This document shows positions 1-8,211 of a stretch of DNA of 64,000 nt, piece after piece (the first letter of the stretch is position 1; every line of letters begins with the position of its first letter). Location: positions 186,001-250,000 of the forward strand of contig NZ_JANLGI010000004.1 of assembly GCF_024655635.1 (NCBI RefSeq), written 5' to 3'. Under the pieces are notes generated by a model. The model made no database searches, was not told where the DNA came from, and saw nothing but the letters and a program-made list of their open reading frames with translations. This DNA is from Allobosea sp. 47.2.35 (GTDB taxonomy: Bacteria > Pseudomonadota > Alphaproteobacteria > Rhizobiales > Beijerinckiaceae). The translations under genes were made by a program, and so were the position numbers.

Positions 1-1
1 C

Positions 2-1414
2 GAGAGCGCGCTCTGGGACCCGCTGAACGTCGCCCGTTCGGGCCGCGCGCTCGGCATCAATTCGGATGCGCGCTACCGCTTCGAGCGCGGCGTCGATCCC
101 GATTTCGCAGGCCCCGGCCTCGATCTCGCGACCGCGATGGTGATCGAGCTCTGCGGCGGCGAAGCCTCCGAGATGGAATTCGCCGGCGAACTGCCCGCCA
201 GCCCCGCTGCCATCGATTTCCCCTGGTCCGAGGTCAAGCGCCTCACCGGGCTAGACCTGCCGCAGGCTGAGATGCAGGCGGCGCTGACCTCGCTCGGCTT
301 CGAGGTCACGGGCGCGGGCGACCGCGTCACGGTCGCTCCGCCGTCATGGCGCGCCGATGTCGGCGGCAAGGCCGATCTCGTCGAGGAGATCGTCCGCATC
401 GCCGGGCTCGATCGCGTCGCCTCGACGCCGCTGCCGCGCATCAAGGGCGAGGTCGTCAAGCCGGTTCTGACCGTGCTGCAGAAGCGCACCCGCACCGCCA
501 AGCGTACGCTCGCGGCGCGCGGCCTTGTCGAAGCCGTGACCTGGTCCTTCATCTCGCATGATCAGGCCAAGCTTTTCGGCGGCGGCTCGCCGAAGCTGGC
601 GCTCGCCAACCCGATCGCGGCCGATCTCTCGGACATGCGGCCCTCGCTGCTGCCGGGCCTGATCCGCGCCGCGCAGAGCAATGCCGATCGCGGCTTCCCC
701 GATGTCGCGCTGTTCGAGGTCGGTCAGGTCTTCAAGAGTGACGAGCCGGAAGGCCAGCTCATCGCCGCGACCGGCTTGCGCCGCGGCACCGCCCGTCTCG
801 ACGGCACCGGCCGTCACTGGGATGGCGGCGCCAAGCCCGTCGACCTGTTCGACGCCAAGGCGGATGTGCTCGGCCTGCTTTCGGGGCTCGGCATTCCGAC
901 CGGCGGTCTCCAGATCGTCGCGGGCGGCCCGACCTGGGCCCATCCCGGCCGCTCCGCCACACTCCAGTTCGGCCCAAAGGGCGTGATCGGCGCCTTCGGC
1001 GAGGTCCATCCCAAGATCCTGAAGGCGCTTGACGTGAAGGGTCCGCTGGTCGCCTTCGAGATTCATCTCGATGGGCTGCCGCTGCCCAAGGCCAAGCCGA
1101 CCAAGGTGAAACCGAAGCTCGTGCTCTCCGACTTCCAGCCGGTGACCCGCGATTTCGCCTTCATCGTCGATAAGGCGGTGGCGGCCGGCGACATGGTCAA
1201 GACGGCGCAGGGCGCCGATCGCGCGCTGATCGCCAATGTCGGTGTCTTCGATCTCTACGAGGGCGCGGGCGTCGAGACCGGCAAGAAGTCGGTCGCTTTG
1301 GCTGTCACGCTGCAGCCGACCGAGAAGACGCTGACCGAGGCCGAGATCGAGGCCGTCGGCAGCAAGATCGTCGCCGAGATCGGCAAGCGCTACGGCGCGA
1401 CACTGCGCGGCTGA
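2..1414 (+). CDS. pheT: Phenylalanyl-tRNA synthetase beta subunit, 3' part (partial)
   Basis: The reading frame is open from base 2, so the 5' end lies outside the window; about 470 C-terminal residues are present. The first residues (ESALWDPLNVARSGRALGIN) and the following RYRFERGVDP are typical of the B3/B4 region of PheT. The C-terminal ~95 residues, from the SDFQPVTRDFAF segment, match the ferredoxin-fold anticodon-binding (FDX-ACB) domain. PheT pairs with PheS in a cytoplasmic (alpha-beta)2 enzyme that charges tRNA-Phe; the beta subunit contributes editing and tRNA binding. It ends in TGA with no overlapping gene downstream. Identity is firm; only the N-terminus is missing. Confidence 0.97.
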   Translation, partial: ESALWDPLNVARSGRALGINSDARYRFERGVDPDFAGPGLDLATAMVIELCGGEASEMEFAGELPASPAAIDFPWSEVKRLTGLDLPQAEMQAALTSLGFEVTGAGDRVTVAPPSWRADVGGKADLVEEIVRIAGLDRVASTPLPRIKGEVVKPVLTVLQKRTRTAKRTLAARGLVEAVTWSFISHDQAKLFGGGSPKLALANPIAADLSDMRPSLLPGLIRAAQSNADRGFPDVALFEVGQVFKSDEPEGQLIAATGLRRGTARLDGTGRHWDGGAKPVDLFDAKADVLGLLSGLGIPTGGLQIVAGGPTWAHPGRSATLQFGPKGVIGAFGEVHPKILKALDVKGPLVAFEIHLDGLPLPKAKPTKVKPKLVLSDFQPVTRDFAFIVDKAVAAGDMVKTAQGADRALIANVGVFDLYEGAGVETGKKSVALAVTLQPTEKTLTEAEIEAVGSKIVAEIGKRYGATLRG

Positions 1415-1430
1415 TAGCGCTATCTCGTCA

Positions 1431-1514
1431 TGGTCGGGCTTGTCCCGACCATCCACGTCGTTGCTGGTCGAAGGTCGTGCTCAAGACGTGGATGCTCGCC
1501 ACAAGGGCGAGCAT
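1431..1514. repeat. REP-like intergenic element with nested hairpins
   Basis: Three inverted repeats follow pheT. TGGTCGGG (1431-1438) pairs with CCCGACCA (1444-1451). CCACGTC (1453-1459) pairs with GACGTGG (1485-1491). ATGCTCGCC (1492-1500) pairs with GGCGAGCAT (1506-1514). There is no U-tract, so this looks like a dispersed REP-type element rather than a classical terminator, though it may limit read-through or stabilise the pheT mRNA 3' end. A relative with the same 5-nt-loop design lies at 59723-59745. That this belongs to a genome-wide family is inference. Confidence 0.6.
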
Positions 1515-1648
1515 GACGGAGCGGCTCGCTCGCACTCGCCAACCAGAACTCCCTTCCCACCATTGATCGACATTATGTAATAATCCATGCGCGAAATCCC
1601 TGGGCTATCAGGGTATGCGCTGACGCATTCTTGCATCTTCGCGGTCCT

Positions 1649-2551
1649 ATGAGCCTCACCGAACGTCCCGTCACGGACAATCTGTTTCCCGGTTTTCGCC
1701 TGCTCGACGTCCAGACGTCGGGGCCGCGCATTCGCGTGCGGGTGGGCGGGGAGGGGCCGCCGCTGCTGCTGCTGCACGGCTATCCGCAGACCCATGTGAT
1801 GTGGCGCCGGATCGCCCCGCTGCTCGCCCCGTATTTCACCCTGATCTGCCCGGACCTGCGCGGCTACGGCGATTCCGACAAGCCGCCGAGCGACGCCGAG
1901 CACACGCCGTACTCGAAGCGCGCCATGGCGCAGGACATGGCCGAGGTGATGAGCGTGCTCGGGCACGAACGCTTTTTCGTCGGCTCGCATGATCGCGGCG
2001 CCCGCGTCGCGCATCGCCTAGCGCTCGACCATGGCGAGCGCGTGTTGAAGCTCGCGACCCTCGACATCGCGCCCACGCGCGAGATGTATCGCGACACGAC
2101 CGATGCCTTCGCCCGCGCATATTGGCACTGGTTCTTCCTGATCCAGCCCGCGCCGATGCCGGAGCGCATGATCGAGAGCGATCCGGACTTCTACTGGACG
2201 AGCCGGCGCGCCGCGGACATGCGGCTGTTCGAGCCGGAAGCGCTTGCCGAATACCTGCGCTGCTTCCGCGATCCCGCGATGATCCATGCGAGCTGCGAGG
2301 ATTATCGCGCCGCCGCGACGATCGACATCGCACACGACGATGCCGATGGTGGCCGCAAGCTCGCCTGCCCGCTGCTGGCGCTCTGGGGCGAGCGCGGCGT
2401 CATCGGAAAATGCTTCGACCCTCTGGCCTTGTGGCGCGAGCGTGCGCAGGATGTGCGCGGCCGGGCTCTGCCGGGCGGACATTATCTGGCGGAGGAGGTC
2501 CCCGATCTCGTCGCCACGGAGTTCAAGGCCTTCTTCGGAGAGACCGCATGA
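1649..2551 (+). CDS. Alpha/beta hydrolase of the fluoroacetate dehalogenase type
   Basis: A 300-residue alpha/beta hydrolase. The oxyanion-side motif HGYPQTHVMW (43-52) and the nucleophile elbow GSHDRG (112-117, Asp115) are clear. Arg116 and Arg119 sit where fluoroacetate dehalogenase binds the substrate carboxylate; Asp139 (LDIAPT) and His278 (GGHYL) complete a triad. His160-Trp161 (AYWHWFF) and Tyr219 (EDYRA) match the halide-pocket trio known from the Rhodopseudomonas palustris enzyme RPA1163 (His155/Trp156/Tyr219). An epoxide hydrolase or other haloacid dehalogenase remains possible, since substrate cannot be read from sequence. ATG 1649 was preferred over an in-frame TTG at 1631. The stop overlaps the next start (ATGA), implying translational coupling. 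Confidence 0.8.
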   Translation: MSLTERPVTDNLFPGFRLLDVQTSGPRIRVRVGGEGPPLLLLHGYPQTHVMWRRIAPLLAPYFTLICPDLRGYGDSDKPPSDAEHTPYSKRAMAQDMAEVMSVLGHERFFVGSHDRGARVAHRLALDHGERVLKLATLDIAPTREMYRDTTDAFARAYWHWFFLIQPAPMPERMIESDPDFYWTSRRAADMRLFEPEALAEYLRCFRDPAMIHASCEDYRAAATIDIAHDDADGGRKLACPLLALWGERGVIGKCFDPLALWRERAQDVRGRALPGGHYLAEEVPDLVATEFKAFFGETA

Positions 2552-3624
2552 CCGGCACCAACCGCGTTTACCGCATCGCCGTGATCCCCGGCGACGGCAT
2601 CGGCAAGGAGGTCATGCCCGAGGGCCTGCGCGTGCTGGAGGCCGCCTCGAAGAAATACGGCTTTGAGCTGCGTCTCGACCAGTTCGATTTCTCTTCCTGC
2701 GACTACTACGCGAAGCACGGCAAGATGCTGCCAGACGACTGGAAGGAGAAGATCGGCGGCCATGACGCGATCTATTTCGGCGCCGTCGGCATGCCCCAGC
2801 AGGTGCCGGACCATATCTCGCTCTGGGGCTCGCTCCTGCTGTTCCGGCGCGAGTTCGATCAATACGTCAACCTGCGCCCCGTCCGCCTGATGCCGGGCGT
2901 GCCCGGCCCGCTCGCCAATCGCAAGCCCGGTGACATCGACTTCTTCGTCGTGCGCGAGAACACCGAGGGCGAGTATTCTTCGGTCGGCGGGCGCATGTAT
3001 GCCGGCACCGAGCGCGAGATCGTCATCCAGGAGACGGTTATGAGCCGCGTCGGTGTCGACCGCGTGCTGAAATACGCCTTCGAGCTGGCGCAGCGCCGCC
3101 CGCGCAAGAAGCTGACCTCCGCCACCAAGTCGAACGGCATCTCGATCACCATGCCCTACTGGGACGAGCGGGTGAAGGAGATGGCCAAGCACTATCCGGG
3201 CGTCGCCGTCGACCAGTACCATATCGACATCCTGACTGCGCATTTCGTGCTGAATCCCGACCGCTTCGATGTGGTCGTCGCCTCCAACCTGTTCGGCGAC
3301 ATCCTGTCCGATCTCGGCCCGGCCTGCACCGGCACGATCGGCATCGCGCCCTCCGGCAACATTAACCCGACCGGCGATCACCCCTCGCTGTTCGAGCCGG
3401 TCCACGGCTCGGCGCCGGATATTGCCGGGCAGGGCATCGCCAATCCCGTCGGCATGATCTGGTCGGGTGCCATGATGCTCGACCATCTCGGCGAGCATGA
3501 GGCTGCCAAGGGGATCGAGGCCGCGATCGAGCGCGCGCTCGGCGATGCCCGCACCCGCACGCGCGATCTCGGCGGCTCGCTCGGCACGGAAGCCGCCGGC
3601 AAGGCTGTGGAACAGGCGCTCTAG
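2548..3624 (+). CDS. Tartrate/D-malate dehydrogenase family (TtuC/DmlA-like)
   Basis: A 358-residue member of the isocitrate/isopropylmalate dehydrogenase superfamily. The N-terminal RIAVIPGDGIGKEV nucleotide-fold start, the VNLRPVRLMPGVPGPL strand, VVRENTEGEYS and the C-terminal FEPVHGSAPDIAG segment are all family hallmarks. Length and the LMPGVPGPL sequence fit tartrate dehydrogenase/decarboxylase or D-malate dehydrogenase rather than LeuB. These enzymes oxidatively decarboxylate 2-hydroxy acids with NAD+ and a divalent metal. The start ATG at 2548 overlaps the hydrolase stop by 4 bases, so the two are probably co-translated; this suggests a shared 2-hydroxy-acid or C2-C4 acid pathway. The frame stays open further upstream, but only as a shadow of the hydrolase. 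Confidence 0.9.
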   Translation: MTGTNRVYRIAVIPGDGIGKEVMPEGLRVLEAASKKYGFELRLDQFDFSSCDYYAKHGKMLPDDWKEKIGGHDAIYFGAVGMPQQVPDHISLWGSLLLFRREFDQYVNLRPVRLMPGVPGPLANRKPGDIDFFVVRENTEGEYSSVGGRMYAGTEREIVIQETVMSRVGVDRVLKYAFELAQRRPRKKLTSATKSNGISITMPYWDERVKEMAKHYPGVAVDQYHIDILTAHFVLNPDRFDVVVASNLFGDILSDLGPACTGTIGIAPSGNINPTGDHPSLFEPVHGSAPDIAGQGIANPVGMIWSGAMMLDHLGEHEAAKGIEAAIERALGDARTRTRDLGGSLGTEAAGKAVEQAL

Positions 3625-3704
3625 GGTGCTCGGCTACTTCATCAAAACACGCCGGCCTGATCCGGCTCTCTGACAAACTGCAAAAAAAAGGGGCAACCTG
3701 ACCA

Positions 3705-4448
3705 ATGGATTTCGCATCTTCCGCCTTTTGGACTTCACTGCTCCAGATCATCTGGATCGACTTGCTGCTTTCGGGCGACAACGCGGTCGTGATCGCGCTC
3801 GCCGTGCGCTCACTGCCGGAGAAGCAGCGTAAGGTCGGCATCTGGCTCGGCGCCGGTGCGGCGGTGGGCCTGCGCATCATCTTCGCGGTGGTGGTCAGCT
3901 ACCTCCTGAACATCCCGTTCCTGAAGGTCGTCGGCGCGCTGCTGTTGTTCTGGATCGCCATCAAGCTCGCCAAGGGCGAAGAAGAGGCGCATGGCGAGAT
4001 CGAGGCCAGCGACAATCTCTGGAAGGCGGTACGCACCATCGCCATTGCCGATGCGGTGATGAGCCTCGACAACGTGCTCGCGATCGCAGCCGCCGCCCGT
4101 GGCCATTTCGAGCTGTTCGTCTTCGGCCTGCTGCTGACGATCCCGCTGATCATCTTCGGCGCCCGCCTGCTCTCGTCGGTTCTCGAGCGCTTCCCGATCC
4201 TGATCTGGCTCGGCGCCGCCCTGCTCGGCTGGATCGCGGGCGAGATGCTGCTCAGCGACATGGCGGTGATGCAGTGGCTCCAGGTCCATATGCCGAGCTG
4301 GGTCCAGGCCGTGCCGGTCTCCGAGACGAACCCGGCCGGCCTCCTGCCCGCCAAGGTGCCGTTCTACACGGCGGCGGTGCTCGGTGCGGCCTTCGTCTGC
4401 ATCGTCGGCTATTCCCTCAAGAAGAAGCCGATCGATCAGGCGGGCTGA
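3705..4448 (+). CDS. TerC family integral membrane protein
   Basis: A 247-residue polytopic membrane protein. It carries the two acidic TerC signatures, DLLLSGDNAVVIALA near residue 20 and DAVMSLDNVLAIAAA near residue 115, in the usual internal-duplication arrangement, with about seven hydrophobic segments. TerC/YjbE-type proteins are linked to metal (notably manganese) export or metalation of exported proteins, and to tellurite resistance; the substrate here is unproven. An AAAAGGGG Shine-Dalgarno-like stretch lies before the ATG. The 80-bp leader was examined for a yybP-ykoY manganese riboswitch and none was recognised. The gene converges on the phosphopantetheinyl transferase gene. Confidence 0.9.
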   Translation: MDFASSAFWTSLLQIIWIDLLLSGDNAVVIALAVRSLPEKQRKVGIWLGAGAAVGLRIIFAVVVSYLLNIPFLKVVGALLLFWIAIKLAKGEEEAHGEIEASDNLWKAVRTIAIADAVMSLDNVLAIAAAARGHFELFVFGLLLTIPLIIFGARLLSSVLERFPILIWLGAALLGWIAGEMLLSDMAVMQWLQVHMPSWVQAVPVSETNPAGLLPAKVPFYTAAVLGAAFVCIVGYSLKKKPIDQAG

Positions 4449-4458
4449 TGGCTTCAGC

Positions 4459-5067
4459 CTAGCTGGTAACGAAGATCGCGGCGGCCATGATCTCATGGCC
4501 GCCGTTTTTCATGGTGCGGAGAACACCGATGGCGTCTGTCGGGGCGGAGGCGTCCGCTACCCGAAACGCCTTCTCCGACAGAAGCGATACCGCGAAACTC
4601 TCCGGTGCCCGCCGGAAGCCCGATCCCAACGCCTTCACATAGGCTTCCTTCGCGGCCCAGAGGCGCGCGAAGCTCCGGGGGCGCTCGGCGGAGGCGACGG
4701 CGTCGAGAGCGCTGCGCTCGTCGGGATGCAACAGGTCGAGCGGCGGTGCAGCTCGCTCGTCGACCTGTTCGACATCGACGCCCAGCGGATGACGCGCCAG
4801 GCCGACGGCGACGATCCCGGCCCGTGTCGCCAATGAAAGATGCAGGCCGGCTTCCTGGGGGAGATCAAGAAAAGGACGACCGGCCGCGTCATGCGCGATG
4901 GCAACGGCTTCCTCCGGGCAGCCAAGCTGGCGCGCCACGATCCGCCGCGCCATGCCACGCCTCAGCGTGGAGCGCTCCGTCAGGTTGCGCGGAGCGGCAT
5001 TCGTCCGGACGAGCCAGATCGCGGGCAGGGCAGAGGCGATGGCATCGGCGTCGTCGAACCAGTGCAT
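4459..5067 (-). CDS. 4'-phosphopantetheinyl transferase (Sfp-type)
   Basis: A 202-residue protein with the two Mg2+/CoA motifs of the Sfp/AcpT superfamily: GVDVE (96-100; Asp98 and Glu100) and WAAKEAYVK (137-145; Lys140, Glu141 and Lys145). These enzymes transfer the phosphopantetheine arm of CoA to a conserved serine of acyl- or peptidyl-carrier proteins. Size fits a compact Sfp-type enzyme rather than the ~120-residue AcpS. No polyketide or non-ribosomal peptide synthetase gene is nearby, so the partner carrier protein is unknown. The last codons contain the plus-strand hairpin that may terminate terC. Confidence 0.9.
   Translation of the reverse strand: MHWFDDADAIASALPAIWLVRTNAAPRNLTERSTLRRGMARRIVARQLGCPEEAVAIAHDAAGRPFLDLPQEAGLHLSLATRAGIVAVGLARHPLGVDVEQVDERAAPPLDLLHPDERSALDAVASAERPRSFARLWAAKEAYVKALGSGFRRAPESFAVSLLSEKAFRVADASAPTDAIGVLRTMKNGGHEIMAAAIFVTS
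4481..4509 (+). terminator. Intrinsic terminator for terC, inside the opposing gene
   Basis: GCGGCCATG (4481-4489) pairs with CATGGCCGC (4494-4502) around an ATCT loop, followed by CGTTTTT (4503-4509). It lies 32 bp past the terC stop on the plus strand but inside the C-terminal coding part of the convergent phosphopantetheinyl transferase gene. Stem and U-tract are seen; function is inferred. Confidence 0.65.
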
Positions 5068-5180
5068 GCCTCATCTGTAGTGCCCCTGCCGAAGGCTGTC
5101 GCGCCCTGCGCGGAATTCATGCAGCCGCGCCGTTCGTGCGCGTTGACCTTCGCGCCGGCTTTCACGCTTCTGGAAGGATC

Positions 5181-5912
5181 ATGTCGCCCGACCCGAACAC
5201 GCCGCCGGCCGTCCCGGACGCACCGATCACTGCCGCGGGCATGATGCTCGGCCTGCGCAAGGTCTCCGTGCTGATGCCGGGCATCGTCGTCTTCGCCGTC
5301 GCCTTCGGGGCTGCCGCGGCGGCGAAGGGGCTGAGCCTTTTCCAGACCTTGCTGATGAGCGGCTTCGTCTATGCCGGCGTCGCGCAGCTCGTCTCGCTGG
5401 AGCTCTGGCGCCCGGAATGGAGCTGGGGCGCCATCGCCGGCATCGCCGTGGTCACCGCGACCGTCAATGCGCGCATGGTCCTGCAAGGCGCTTCGCTGCA
5501 ACCCTGGTTCGCCAAATATCCGAAGGCGCTCAATGCCTTCCACCTCTTCTTCTTCACTGATGCCAACTGGCTGATCGGCACGCGCTACCGCGCCGAGGGC
5601 GGGCGTGATCTCGGCGTTCTGGTTGGCGCGGGCTTGGCGCTCTGGCTGGTCTGGGTGATCGCCACGGGCGGCGGCTACATGCTCGGCGCGCTGGTCAGCG
5701 ATCCGCGCCGCTACGGCATCGATCTCGTGATGCCGATCTTCTTCGCCGCGATGATCGTGCCGCTCTGGCGCGGGAAGCGCGGCATGGTGCCCTGGGTCGT
5801 CGCAGGCCTCGTCGCGCTGGTCACGGCCCGGCTCATCGACGGCTATGCCTTCATCATCGTCGGCTCGCTCGCCGGCGCGGTCACGGGAGCGTTCAGCGAT
5901 GACGCTGCCTGA
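5181..5912 (+). CDS. azlC: AzlC family branched-chain amino acid exporter subunit
   Basis: A 243-residue membrane protein with about six to seven hydrophobic segments. The early GIVVFAVAFGAAA and SGFVYAGVAQ segments and the NARMVLQGAS segment in the middle are AzlC hallmarks. AzlC works with the small AzlD protein as a two-component exporter; in Bacillus and E. coli (YgaZH) it exports branched-chain amino acids or analogues. The ATG at 5181 follows GGAAGG by 4 bases. The 3' end overlaps azlD by 14 bp, as expected of a coupled pair, and a branched-chain-aminotransferase-like gene follows. Confidence 0.92.
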   Translation: MSPDPNTPPAVPDAPITAAGMMLGLRKVSVLMPGIVVFAVAFGAAAAAKGLSLFQTLLMSGFVYAGVAQLVSLELWRPEWSWGAIAGIAVVTATVNARMVLQGASLQPWFAKYPKALNAFHLFFFTDANWLIGTRYRAEGGRDLGVLVGAGLALWLVWVIATGGGYMLGALVSDPRRYGIDLVMPIFFAAMIVPLWRGKRGMVPWVVAGLVALVTARLIDGYAFIIVGSLAGAVTGAFSDDAA

Positions 5913-6216
5913 TCCCGGCACCTGGGGCGCGATCATCGCCATTACCGCGATGGCGGCCGCGACCTATCTCTGCCGCATCTCCGGCGTGGCGCTGATGAGC
6001 ATCATCCCGCTGACGCCCCATGTCCGGCGCGGGCTCGCGGCCCTGCCGGGTTCGATCGTGGTGGCGACCGTCTTGCCTCTGATCGAGCGGCTGGGTTGGG
6101 CTGCGGCGATCGCGCTGCTGGCCGCTGTCGGCACCATGATCCTGCGGCGCAGCGAGCTCCTGGCGCTGCTCGTCGGCATGGCCGCGATCTCCGGCCTGCG
6201 CGCACTCGGCTTCTGA
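5899..6216 (+). CDS. azlD: AzlD domain protein, exporter small subunit
   Basis: A 105-residue hydrophobic protein with about four membrane segments and the AzlD pattern TYLCRISGV near residue 20 and VRRGLAALPGS near residue 45. It starts inside the end of azlC (14-bp overlap), so translation is probably coupled. Together the two form a putative branched-chain amino acid efflux system. The frame extends upstream of ATG 5899 only into azlC coding sequence, so this start was chosen. Confidence 0.9.
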   Translation: MTLPDPGTWGAIIAITAMAAATYLCRISGVALMSIIPLTPHVRRGLAALPGSIVVATVLPLIERLGWAAAIALLAAVGTMILRRSELLALLVGMAAISGLRALGF

Positions 6217-6342
6217 TCCATCACGCGGGCCGATTGCTTCCATCACATCCCGTCATCGCGATATGCGTCGCGGCATGTTGACGGCGAGCGGTGGGGGGAG
6301 GACGGTGCGGCTGAGTTAAATCGCCTATAATGGAGCGCCGTC

Positions 6343-7215
6343 ATGGCATGGTATTCTCAGACGTGGACCTGGTTCGATGGCGCCTGGCATGAGGGCAACC
6401 CCGGCATCGTCGGTCCGCGCAGCCATGTGCTCTGGCAGGCCTCCTCGGTCTTTGACGGCGGCCGCTATTTCGATGGCGTCGCGCCGGATATCGACCTGCA
6501 CGCTGCCCGCGTGAACCGCTCGGCCACCGCGCTCGGCCTGAACCCGACCGTCGAGGCCGACTTCATCGTCGGGAAGATGTTCGAGGGCGTCAAGAAATTC
6601 GCTCCTGGCACGGCGATTTACGTCAAGCCGATGTACTGGGGCGAGGCGGACGGCCCGTCCACCATCATGCCCGATCCGGAATCGACCCAGTTCGCGCTCT
6701 GCCTGTTCGAGGCGGCGATGCCGCAGCCGACGGCCGGCTTCTCGGTCACCAAGGGCGCCTTCCGCCGCCCGAGCTACGAGACCGCCCCGACGGATGCCAA
6801 GGCGGGCTGCCTCTACCCGAACAATGCCCGCGTGCTGAAGGTGGCGAAGGCCGCCGGCTTCGACAACGCGCTGGTGCTCGACATGCAGGGCAATGTCGCG
6901 GAGACCGCGACCTCGAACATCTTCCTCGCCAAGGACGGCGTGGTGAAGACCCCGGTCCCGAATGGCACCTTCCTGAACGGCATCACCCGCCAGCGCGTCA
7001 TCAAGCTGCTGCGCGAGAGCGGCGTGCCCGTCGAGGAATGCAGCCTGCGCTACGAGGATTTCGAGCAGGCCGACGAGATCTTCATGTCCGGCAACTACTC
7101 GAAGTGCATGCCGGTGACCCGTATCGACAACCGCACGCTCCAGCCCGGCCCGCTCTTCCGCCGCGCCCGCGAGCTCTACATGGACTACGCCCACAGCAAG
7201 CCGAAGGCGGCCTGA
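6343..7215 (+). CDS. Branched-chain aminotransferase-like class IV PLP enzyme
   Basis: A 290-residue fold-type IV PLP enzyme. Lys153 in DAKAGCLYPN is positioned as the PLP Schiff-base lysine, and the GNVAETATSNIFL segment (Glu187) is the conserved cofactor-anchoring region. Best match is a branched-chain amino acid aminotransferase (IlvE type), which converts branched-chain 2-oxo acids and glutamate to Leu/Ile/Val. Class IV enzymes also include D-amino acid transaminase and ADC lyase, so substrate is moderately certain. A GGAG Shine-Dalgarno lies 7 nt before the ATG. The gene follows azlCD, consistent with branched-chain amino acid balance. Confidence 0.85.
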   Translation: MAWYSQTWTWFDGAWHEGNPGIVGPRSHVLWQASSVFDGGRYFDGVAPDIDLHAARVNRSATALGLNPTVEADFIVGKMFEGVKKFAPGTAIYVKPMYWGEADGPSTIMPDPESTQFALCLFEAAMPQPTAGFSVTKGAFRRPSYETAPTDAKAGCLYPNNARVLKVAKAAGFDNALVLDMQGNVAETATSNIFLAKDGVVKTPVPNGTFLNGITRQRVIKLLRESGVPVEECSLRYEDFEQADEIFMSGNYSKCMPVTRIDNRTLQPGPLFRRARELYMDYAHSKPKAA

Positions 7216-7232
7216 GCCGGAAGGCTACATCC

Positions 7233-8210
7233 ATGGCGCGCCTCGCCACGCGATTGACCGAACGCCTCGGCGTCGCCCATCCCATCCTGTCGGCGCCGAT
7301 GGCGCTGGCAGGCGGCGGGGCGCTGGCTGCGGCGGTCACGCGTGCAGGCGGCCTCGGCCTGATCGGCGGCGGCTATGGCGACGCCAGCTGGATCGAGCAG
7401 CAATTCGCCGCAGCCGGCAACACACAGGTCGGCTGCGGCTTCATCACCTGGTCGATGGCCAGGAAGCCCGAGCTTCTGACGCAGGCGCTGGCGCACAAGC
7501 CGGCAGCGCTGATGCTCTCCTTCGGCGATCCGCGCCCCTTCGCCGACGAGATCGCGGCGGCGGGCGTGCCCTTGATCTGCCAGTGCCAGACGCTCGCCCA
7601 TGTCCGGCAGGCGATCGAGGCGGGCGCTACCATCATCGTCGCTCAGGGCTCCGAAGCTGGCGGACACGGCGCCGACCGCGCGACGCTGCCCTTCGTGCCG
7701 GAGGCGGCGGACCTGATCGCCCGCGAAAGCCCTGATACGCTTCTGCTGGCCGCAGGCGGCATCGCCGATGGCCGTGGATTGGCCGCTGCCCTGATGCTGG
7801 GCGCTGATGGCGTTCTGGCCGGCACGCGCTTCTGGGCGAGTCGCGAGGCGCTGGTGCATGAGCGCCATCACGCTGCGGCCATCGCAGCCACCGGCGACCA
7901 GACCGTGCGCTCTTCCCTGCCGGATATCGCTCGCCAACTCGACTGGCCGAAGCCCTTCGATATCCGCGTCTCCGACAACGCCTTCATCGCGAAATGGGCT
8001 GGTCGCGATGCGGCGCTCAAGGGGGCCGTCGCAGCCGAAGGCCCGGCCTATCGCGAAGCCTTCATGGCCGGCGATCCTGACAAGGCCGCCGTCATCTTCG
8101 GCGAGGCAGCGGGCTTGGTCGCGGATATCCTCAGCGCCGGGGAGATCGTCGAGCGCATGGTGGCCGAGGCAACAGCCTTGCTCGGCGGCGCGAAGCGCTT
8201 CCTCGCTTGA
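7233..8210 (+). CDS. Nitronate monooxygenase (2-nitropropane dioxygenase family)
   Basis: A 325-residue FMN-dependent TIM-barrel protein. It has the N-terminal HPILSAPMA strand, a glycine-rich GGLGLIGGGYG turn, and AQGSEAGGHG with the family's catalytic histidine. The family oxidises alkyl nitronates such as propionate 3-nitronate to carbonyl compounds and nitrite, protecting against a toxic metabolite; some members act on other substrates. The ATG at 7233, preceded by CGGAAGG, lies 17 bp after the aminotransferase stop, so the two are likely co-transcribed. It ends one base before murJ on the other strand. Confidence 0.88.
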   Translation: MARLATRLTERLGVAHPILSAPMALAGGGALAAAVTRAGGLGLIGGGYGDASWIEQQFAAAGNTQVGCGFITWSMARKPELLTQALAHKPAALMLSFGDPRPFADEIAAAGVPLICQCQTLAHVRQAIEAGATIIVAQGSEAGGHGADRATLPFVPEAADLIARESPDTLLLAAGGIADGRGLAAALMLGADGVLAGTRFWASREALVHERHHAAAIAATGDQTVRSSLPDIARQLDWPKPFDIRVSDNAFIAKWAGRDAALKGAVAAEGPAYREAFMAGDPDKAAVIFGEAAGLVADILSAGEIVERMVAEATALLGGAKRFLA

Positions 8211-8211
8211 G

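Noticed and set aside
2122..2547. N-terminal extension of the tartrate/malate dehydrogenase frame
   Set aside because: It lies wholly on the shadow of the hydrolase gene and lacks family similarity; ATG 2548 gives the normal length.
3625..3704. yybP-ykoY manganese riboswitch ahead of terC
   Set aside because: TerC genes often carry one, but this 80-bp leader shows none of the conserved loops I could recognise.
6326..6331. Perfect TATAAT before the aminotransferase gene
   Set aside because: It is only 11 bp before the ATG, has no -35 at 16-18 bp, and overlaps the spacing needed by the GGAG ribosome site.
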